This document shows positions 16,013 to 21,101 of a DNA stretch of 64,000 nt, one piece after another (position 1 is the first letter of the stretch; every line of letters begins with the position of its first letter). The notes under the pieces were generated by a model. It was not told the origin of the DNA and ran no database searches. It worked only from the letters and a program-made list of their open reading frames with translations. The DNA comes from Tepidisphaeraceae bacterium. GTDB lineage: Bacteria; Planctomycetota; Phycisphaerae; Tepidisphaerales; Tepidisphaeraceae. The position numbers were made by a program, and so were the translations under genes. The stretch covers positions 1 through 64,000 of the forward strand of contig DASYHQ010000014.1 of NCBI GenBank assembly GCA_035998445.1, read 5' to 3'.

Positions 16013-16671
16013 CAGATTCCGTGATGCTGATCCAGCAGGGATTTCGCGCCCTGCAGCTTTGCCCACTGTTCAGGGTCGCCGCTACGATCCGGATGAGACT
16101 TAAACGCGACGTCGCGGTAGACCATTCGGTACGAGTCGGCAGAGGTGAGGACTTGGGACCATGGCGGGCCACCCTTGCCAAACGAATCCGCTAGCCAGCG
16201 TGCCGCCTCATCGACGGTCAGGATCGACTCGTGTGACGGGCCCGGGGGCGGCAGTGCCTTGAAGCCCAGGTACTGCTCGCTGTTCTGCGTGACGCTGTAC
16301 CGGTCGATGCGACGCAGATCCTCGAGCGCGATCGTGATCGCCCGCAGGTTGCTCTCCCACTTCGTGAAGCGGTCGGCCGGGAACGACAGCGGCACGCGGA
16401 TGCGCTGGCCCACCTTGTTCTTGACGCCCTTCACGAACGACAGGATCACGCCCGGGTGTTCGGCGATCGCGTCGGCGTACGGCAGGCCGTCGCGCCGGAA
16501 GTGCGGCATCGCCAGCTGCACGACGGCCGACTCGGCGTTCACCATCCGCAGCTCGCGGTTCAACTGCTGCAGCGTGTCGCTGAAGCTGCTCTTGAACGGC
16601 GCGGCGATCCGCTCGCTGCGCGACCGCAGCTGCCCCGGCCACGCCTTGATTGGTCCATATGCGATTTCCAC
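16012..16671 (-). CDS. J-domain co-chaperone-like phage protein
   Basis: A 219-residue protein. The C-terminal ~60 residues (YRMVYRDVAFKSHPDRSGDP) carry helix II, the HPD tripeptide and helix III of a DnaJ J-domain. The N-terminal ~150 residues form a separate domain containing VVQLAMPHFRRDGLPYAD, GVILSF and IALEDLRRIDRYSVT. Homologues with the same layout are, as I recall, annotated in actinobacterial phages as DnaJ-like. The J-domain implies stimulation of a host Hsp70, perhaps to remodel a replication or resolvase complex; it is directly coupled to ruvC. Confidence 0.7.
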   Translation of the reverse strand: MEIAYGPIKAWPGQLRSRSERIAAPFKSSFSDTLQQLNRELRMVNAESAVVQLAMPHFRRDGLPYADAIAEHPGVILSFVKGVKNKVGQRIRVPLSFPADRFTKWESNLRAITIALEDLRRIDRYSVTQNSEQYLGFKALPPPGPSHESILTVDEAARWLADSFGKGGPPWSQVLTSADSYRMVYRDVAFKSHPDRSGDPEQWAKLQGAKSLLDQHHGI

Positions 16672-16689
16672 CTGATTGCTCCTTCTCTG

Positions 16690-17013
16690 TCACCGTGCTA
16701 GGTACTGAGCGAACTTCTCACCGCGCAGCAGCGCTGCGGTGCTTTGGGACAGGCGATTCAGCCCGTCCGCTCCGTCTTTCCCGAACTCCTGTCGAATCGC
16801 GTCTAGTGTCCGTTCCAAATCAGCCTCCGCCGCCGCGCCAGCCTCGCCGTCCAACGCGGAGAACAGCGACATCAGTCCGACCTCTGCGAAGTTCACGAGG
16901 CAGACCAACTCCATCTGCGACACTTCGACCTTCGCACCGATGTTGGCCACAACCGTCTGCTGGCCCTCCATCGCCGCGGTCATGGCGAGCTGCATGCGTT
17001 TCTTGGGCGTCAT
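16690..17013 (-). CDS. Helical phage protein, 107 residues
   Basis: Starts MTPKKRMQLAMTAAMEGQQT at 17013, overlapping the upstream TGA. Fully helical, acidic C-terminal half (LERTLDAIRQEFGKDGADGL). The frame is open upstream, but the extension is Arg-rich and overlaps the previous gene. Function unknown. Confidence 0.6.
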   Translation of the reverse strand: MTPKKRMQLAMTAAMEGQQTVVANIGAKVEVSQMELVCLVNFAEVGLMSLFSALDGEAGAAAEADLERTLDAIRQEFGKDGADGLNRLSQSTAALLRGEKFAQYLAR

Positions 17014-17300
17014 GGCGTCGGGATCTCCTCGAGCGTGACATCGATCTTCAGCCTCGCCGTCGCGAGATAACTCGTGCGTTTGCCTGCGGCGTCCTCGACG
17101 CACAGGTGGTAGACGAGGAAGTCCGTGCCAGCGTCGTCGAACGTTGGCTGGCCACCGTCCGCTGCGACCATGCCAGGTACGACCAGTTCAGCTGCCTCCT
17201 CTGGCGTACGACAGCCGAGCACTTCCTCTAGCGCCCTTGCGCTCATGTCGACCGGACCTTCGCCGGCGTGCAGGATCGGCCTAACCTTGAATTCCTTCAC
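17010..17300 (-). CDS. Hypothetical phage protein, 96 residues
   Basis: GTG start at 17300 behind AAAGGAGGG, overlapping the TGA of the zinc-ribbon gene (GTGA). Sequence VKEFKVRPILHAGEGPVDMS, then an alpha segment and three beta strands (DFLVYHLCVED, TSYLATARLKIDV). No family recognised. Confidence 0.65.
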   Translation of the reverse strand: MKEFKVRPILHAGEGPVDMSARALEEVLGCRTPEEAAELVVPGMVAADGGQPTFDDAGTDFLVYHLCVEDAAGKRTSYLATARLKIDVTLEEIPTP

Positions 17301-17521
17301 TTGCCACCCTCCTTTGCCGCGCGGCTCATCTCGACCAGCTCGGCCGCGTCGATGTAGCGCCCGCTGTCCCGGTCGAACATGATGTCGCCGCTGCCGATGT
17401 TCGATCCCGGGCCGCTGCGTAGCCCGCCCGTGCCGACGCCGCCGCACGTGACGCAGTTGTCACCGTTGTCGCGCACGCCGTAGCCGCCGCAGTGCGGGCA
17501 CTCTCTGAACTCGATGTTCAT
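17297..17521 (-). CDS. DnaJ-type zinc-finger protein, 74 residues
   Basis: ECPHCGGYGVRDNGDNCVTC followed by GGVG is the CxxCGGxG pair of DnaJ-like zinc fingers. The C-terminal half is acidic and helical (YIDAAELVEMSRAAK). ATG at 17521 chosen because GAGGGAG lies just upstream; a GTG at 17533 is possible. Two genes before the J-domain protein, so it may act with it. Confidence 0.65.
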   Translation of the reverse strand: MNIEFRECPHCGGYGVRDNGDNCVTCGGVGTGGLRSGPGSNIGSGDIMFDRDSGRYIDAAELVEMSRAAKEGGK

Positions 17522-17529
17522 TGGCTCCC

Positions 17530-17967
17530 TCACCGCACGTCGAAGTAGTCGAGCAGTTCATCCCATGACGTGCAGAGCCGGTCGCACATCAGGTACATCA
17601 GATCTGGCTCGATCGGGTCGGGTTCTAGCACGACCGTCTTCTTGCCGGCACCGACCGCCCAGCCGAGCTCCAGGTGAGCGCTACGCCCGCATGGCAGCAC
17701 CAACACGCAGACGTCGCAGGCCCGCAGCGCGTCCATGTCCGACTTAAAGCCGGCCTGCGCGATCGGATGCGCGAGCATCTGCCGATGCTGCTCAGGCGTG
17801 ACGGGCCCGCCCATCTGCCAATCGGGATCAATCTGCTTCCACGAGAAGCCCGTGTTGCCGGGCGCCGGGCGCTTGAAGTCGTAGACCTCATGACCCGCAG
17901 CTCGCAACCCGGCCACTACTGCCGGCTGCATCAAATTTCGCCACGATGACGCGACATAAACTTTCAT
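17530..17967 (-). CDS. Nucleoside 2-deoxyribosyltransferase-like protein
   Basis: A 145-residue Rossmann-like protein. MKVYVASSWRN at the N-terminus and LVLPCGRSAHLELGWAVGAG in the second half match the (deoxy)nucleoside deoxyribosyltransferase superfamily, where S-x-x-E/H-L-E-x-G carries the catalytic Glu (ELGWA). ATG at 17967 behind AGGAGG. In phages such enzymes salvage or remake nucleotides for modified DNA. Located at the edge of the modification block. Confidence 0.7.
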   Translation of the reverse strand: MKVYVASSWRNLMQPAVVAGLRAAGHEVYDFKRPAPGNTGFSWKQIDPDWQMGGPVTPEQHRQMLAHPIAQAGFKSDMDALRACDVCVLVLPCGRSAHLELGWAVGAGKKTVVLEPDPIEPDLMYLMCDRLCTSWDELLDYFDVR

Positions 17968-18000
17968 GACTTTCCTCCTTCAGTTGGACGTTCCGTTCGT

Positions 18001-18528
18001 TCATTGCCCCGCCACCGGCTGCTGCTTCAGCCAATCCCGACAGCTCCAGCCGGTGATGCGCCGGAACTTGCAGTTCATCCCGCCGGACATCGTCCCCAGC
18101 GCGTCGGCCGCCCTGCTGACGACGCGATGCTCCAGCAGCGCCGCCTTGGCGCGCTTTACCCATTCCTCGTCGCTGATCTTCTCGGCGGCCGGTGCGCGGT
18201 CCGCCGCGCTCGACGGCGTGTCGGGCATCGCCTGCAGCCGCATGGGGTTGATGGGCATCCCGTCACCGGCGCGGCGGAATGGGCGAGCTTCGTCTAGGCC
18301 GCGCGGCTGGCCCATCGGTGGCGGAACGGATGGCCCGACGATCGGCGGTTGCATGGAGGTCGCGGGCTTGGGAGCCGTTCGAACGGCCCGACGCACCGGC
18401 GCCTTGCGAGGAACGCGGGCCGCCGGCCGCTCCGGCTGGGGCGCGGCCGATGCCGGGCTGCTAAGGCGCTCGTCGAGCAGCGCGACGAAATCGGCGTTCT
18501 GGATGTAACGGACGTTGGAAAACGTCAC
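18001..18528 (-). CDS. Hypothetical phage protein with C-terminal helical domain
   Basis: A 175-residue protein, GTG start overlapping the ASCH stop (GTGA). The N-terminal 110 residues are Pro/Arg/Ala-rich and probably disordered; the C-terminal ~60 (EEWVKRAKAALLEHRVVSRA, then MNCKFRRITGWSCRDWL) looks like a small HTH-type fold. Could be a DNA-binding regulator. No firm match. Confidence 0.6.
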   Translation of the reverse strand: MTFSNVRYIQNADFVALLDERLSSPASAAPQPERPAARVPRKAPVRRAVRTAPKPATSMQPPIVGPSVPPPMGQPRGLDEARPFRRAGDGMPINPMRLQAMPDTPSSAADRAPAAEKISDEEWVKRAKAALLEHRVVSRAADALGTMSGGMNCKFRRITGWSCRDWLKQQPVAGQ

Positions 18529-19022
18529 AGCGAGCCTCCCTTCAGCAGGTCATCGGGCACATCGAAGAACCCCTGGGCGCCGCGGAAGGGAACCGGTTTC
18601 GGCAGCGCGACGATTTCCGTGAGGATCCAAGCGAATCGGCCGGGGGTGTAGTCGCCGAACGACAGCTCTGGCTCGGCCGGCGGAAGCGTCACGCTGCGCT
18701 GCGCGTCGCCACCGATGCGGTAGTACTGAGAACCCGCGTCGACCGGGAAGACGTCGGCGAGGTAGCAGGTCCCGACGACGACACCGACCGGCATCGAAAG
18801 GGTCATGCGCTCCGCGTTGATGTCGAGATGGCCCGATCGCTCCAGCGCTTCACGAATCGGCCCAGGTTCGACGCACAGGTCGCTCAGTTCTCGCGGCCAC
18901 CTTTTTGCCGCGTGGATCGCTAGCCGTCCGCGGTAATGCGTCGACCAGCTGCGGGTCTCGATGCGCTTTGCGCCGACGGCGATCAGGGTCGCCCATGGTT
19001 GCCAGAGTGAAATAGCCTTCAT
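18525..19022 (-). CDS. ASCH-domain protein
   Basis: A 165-residue protein. MKAISLWQPWATLIAVGAKR followed by IETRSW is the hallmark N-terminus of ASCH proteins, and YRGRLAIHAAK, VVGTCYLADVF and GRFAWILTEI complete the beta barrel. ASCH/YTH-like barrels bind RNA or modified nucleosides. It is coupled by overlap to the Mom-like gene, suggesting a part in making or recognising a modified base. Confidence 0.85.
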   Translation of the reverse strand: MKAISLWQPWATLIAVGAKRIETRSWSTHYRGRLAIHAAKRWPRELSDLCVEPGPIREALERSGHLDINAERMTLSMPVGVVVGTCYLADVFPVDAGSQYYRIGGDAQRSVTLPPAEPELSFGDYTPGRFAWILTEIVALPKPVPFRGAQGFFDVPDDLLKGGSL

Positions 19023-20023
19023 GCCGCCCTCCTTTGGAGCTTCGGGTAGTCGCGCGACGGCGGCAGGTGCTTGCGCATCCGCCGGTCGATCGCGAACGCA
19101 TACTTGTGGTTGCCCGGGTGGCGCTGAAGGCGGGTCAGCCGAGCGACCTCACCACCAACGCGGATCGGGCAACGGACGGCCCAATCGACGCCGCCGATGC
19201 CGATCAGCTTGCGGGCTACCGACTCCCATCCGCGGTGGTGGCTCTTCAACTTCGCGATTGCGCGATCGGACAGGACTGTGGCATCAGGGAGCAGCCGCAG
19301 GTTGCGGGCGGTGCCGCGGCCGAGGTAGATAGCGTTGCTGGCCTGGTAGATCGTCCCGACGTGCCCGCCGAAGACGGTCCGGCCGTCGGCGGTCGTGCGG
19401 GCCTGGTCGTCGCTGAACGACACGACACCGGCGATGCCCTGACGCTTCAGCAGCTCGAAACACCGCGCGAGGAACCACGTCTCGCCGTTGCCGGGCACGC
19501 GGTCGAGCAGGACGAACCGGCCCAGTTCCGTCGCCGCCAGCGCGTCGCACGGGAAGACGTTCGTCAGCGTGGCGTTGTTGCAGGGGACGCTGAAGACGGC
19601 GACGCCGACGAGCCGCCGGTCATCGACTGAATCAGTTCGTTCCTTGCCTCGGTTGTCAGCAGTTCGGACCAAGGGATTTTCCAGTCGGAGATCACCCGCA
19701 ACGCGGCGGACAGCGTGTTGCGTGCAGCTTTTAGCTTTTGCTCGGGCGATCCCTCGTAATTGATGTGCAGTTCGCCGCTCGTCTTCCCTGTGCGGTCCAC
19801 CTTCGACACGAACTGGACCAGTTTGCGATTCTTGACCATTCCCGACCTCATAAAGCCCGTACCTGAACCGTGCTGCCGGGAACGTCCCGGCGTAGTGATG
19901 CTGCAGGACGAACGCCTTGGCCGTCGTGTCGTCCGCGATCGTCGCCACCTCGTACCGCCGCGGGTCGATGACCTCGCCGGCGGGCCGGTAGCTGTCTCGC
20001 TTGTGGTGCCAACGCTGGTTCAC
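19019..20023 (-). CDS. Mom-like DNA-modification protein with central insert
   Basis: A 334-residue protein, GTG start overlapping the upstream TGA. Residues 1-60 (YEVATIADDTTAKAFVLQHH, then YAGTFPAARFRYGLY) and 137-334 (LVGVAVFSVPCNNATLTNVF, ELGRFVLLDRVPGNGETWFL, GHVGTIYQASNAIYLGRG) match the GNAT-related Mom family of phage Mu, which adds a carbamoylmethyl-type group to adenine in phage DNA. Residues ~61-136 are a basic, low-complexity stretch not expected in the family; the same DNA encodes a better-looking peptide in the +1 frame (19564-19839). Probably functional only if the insert is tolerated. Confidence 0.65.
   Translation of the reverse strand: MNQRWHHKRDSYRPAGEVIDPRRYEVATIADDTTAKAFVLQHHYAGTFPAARFRYGLYEVGNGQESQTGPVRVEGGPHREDERRTAHQLRGIARAKAKSCTQHAVRRVAGDLRLENPLVRTADNRGKERTDSVDDRRLVGVAVFSVPCNNATLTNVFPCDALAATELGRFVLLDRVPGNGETWFLARCFELLKRQGIAGVVSFSDDQARTTADGRTVFGGHVGTIYQASNAIYLGRGTARNLRLLPDATVLSDRAIAKLKSHHRGWESVARKLIGIGGVDWAVRCPIRVGGEVARLTRLQRHPGNHKYAFAIDRRMRKHLPPSRDYPKLQRRAA
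19564..19839 (-). CDS. Small ORF nested in +1 frame inside the Mom-like gene
   Basis: A 91-residue ORF starting MVKNRKLVQFVSKVDRTGKT behind GAGGTCGGGA; an earlier in-frame ATG at 19851 is possible. Its first ~72 residues have a natural composition (ELHINYEGSPEQKLKAARNT, LRVISDWKIPWSELL), whereas the Mom frame over the same bases is Arg/Gly-rich filler. The last ~19 residues overlap conserved Mom codons and look non-natural. Codons are less GC-rich than in neighbouring genes. No family recognised. Whether it is translated is inference. Confidence 0.5.
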   Translation of the reverse strand: MVKNRKLVQFVSKVDRTGKTSGELHINYEGSPEQKLKAARNTLSAALRVISDWKIPWSELLTTEARNELIQSMTGGSSASPSSASPATTPR

Positions 20024-20334
20024 TTGGCACCTCCGGCCGTCGCTTCAGGCGCGATCTCGCTGGCGTGCACAAGGTGGCCCGAACCATCGTCGAGCTTGCC
20101 GTATATGACCTCGTCATCGATGGGCAGGCCGGCGAACGCCGATCGCATCGCGTACATCAGACAGGCCGGGTTGCCGTCGCAAAGCTTCCATGAGCGGCCG
20201 GCGACGTTGGTCCACCAGTCCTCGACGCGGAGCTTCTTGCCATCCAAAAGGCGGTCGACCGTGTCCGGTTTGCCGGCGATCTGCAGATCTACGGTTCGTC
20301 CCGCGAGCGGGTGACGTTGACGTTGTTGGTTCAA
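20020..20334 (-). CDS. Hypothetical phage protein, 104 residues
   Basis: A TTG start at 20334 (MNQQRQRHPLAGRTVDLQIA) overlaps the TGA of the PAPS-reductase-like gene, with GGGGGTG upstream; no better start is visible. Contains VEDWWTNVAGRSWKLCDGNP and CLMYAMR. Strand-rich; the W/Y-rich core suggests a small barrel. It is coupled on both sides to modification genes and so may be an accessory to them. Confidence 0.6.
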   Translation of the reverse strand: MNQQRQRHPLAGRTVDLQIAGKPDTVDRLLDGKKLRVEDWWTNVAGRSWKLCDGNPACLMYAMRSAFAGLPIDDEVIYGKLDDGSGHLVHASEIAPEATAGGAK

Positions 20335-21101
20335 GCTGCACCCCCTGCCAGCACGCGGAGCGGCACGCGCGATTGGTGCATCGTGTAGCCTGTCCGTTCC
20401 TCGACCTCGACGTAGCGGGCAAACAGCTGGGGGTTATGTCGGGCCGCGTTCGCCAGGTCGTTGCGCGAGCCCATGATGCAGAACATGCACGACAGGCGTT
20501 CGTTGCCCGCGGCGTAGGCCCAATGGGGCTGCTCGCCGGCCGCCTTGATCGACGCGAACACCTCGTTGCGCGACATGTCGTGGATCGGCAACCATTCCCA
20601 CCAATCTCGACCGGCCACTGAATTTCGCTCGCTGCGACGCAAGGGCTGGATCTTCGCCCGCTTCGGCGACTCCTGGGCACGGATGCCCATGCACGTGACG
20701 ACGCGGCTCAAACCGCGGGCGGCCAGCAGCCGGCGGATCTCCCGCTCGATCGGGCCGCGTTTCAGGTCACTGGTACACTGGCGGTTGGCGGCCGACGGCC
20801 AGCAGGGCGAGTTGGGGCCCGGCCGTACCGTGAACCGGTGCTCGACCATCTGGAAGAACGTCTTGACGGCCGTGGCGACCATGAACGGCATCCCCTCGCG
20901 CTCGGCGCCCGCGCGGGCATGCTCCAACGCGCCCGGCCACTCGACGTCGCCAAGGCTGGCGTGGATCACGACTTTCTGCTCGGCGGGGACAATGTCGCGG
21001 AGCGCCAGGCGCATCGCTTGGCTGTCCTTGCCGCCGCTGTCGTTCAGGACGAACAGAGCGCCGCCGTCGATCATCTCACGGATGGTGGGTGGAACGTTCA
21101 C
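20331..21101 (-). CDS. PAPS-reductase/DndC-like protein
   Basis: A 256-residue protein, GTG start overlapping the methyltransferase stop. FVLNDSGGKDSQAMRLALRD is the PP-loop (SGGKDS) of the adenine-nucleotide alpha-hydrolase/PAPS-reductase family; RQCTSDLKRGPIEREIRRLL, GIRAQESPKRAK and the Cys pair CMFCIMGS follow in the family order. Such phage proteins resemble DndC, which works in DNA phosphorothioation, or sulfur/thio nucleoside chemistry. With Mom-like, ASCH and methylase neighbours a role in DNA modification is likely; the substrate is unknown. Confidence 0.8.
   Translation of the reverse strand: MNVPPTIREMIDGGALFVLNDSGGKDSQAMRLALRDIVPAEQKVVIHASLGDVEWPGALEHARAGAEREGMPFMVATAVKTFFQMVEHRFTVRPGPNSPCWPSAANRQCTSDLKRGPIEREIRRLLAARGLSRVVTCMGIRAQESPKRAKIQPLRRSERNSVAGRDWWEWLPIHDMSRNEVFASIKAAGEQPHWAYAAGNERLSCMFCIMGSRNDLANAARHNPQLFARYVEVEERTGYTMHQSRVPLRVLAGGAA

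Noticed and set aside
17888-18004. Short minus-strand frame beginning MNERNVQLKEESHE
   Set aside because: It runs through the ribosome-binding site and first 80 bases of the deoxyribosyltransferase-like gene and looks non-natural after the first 16 residues.
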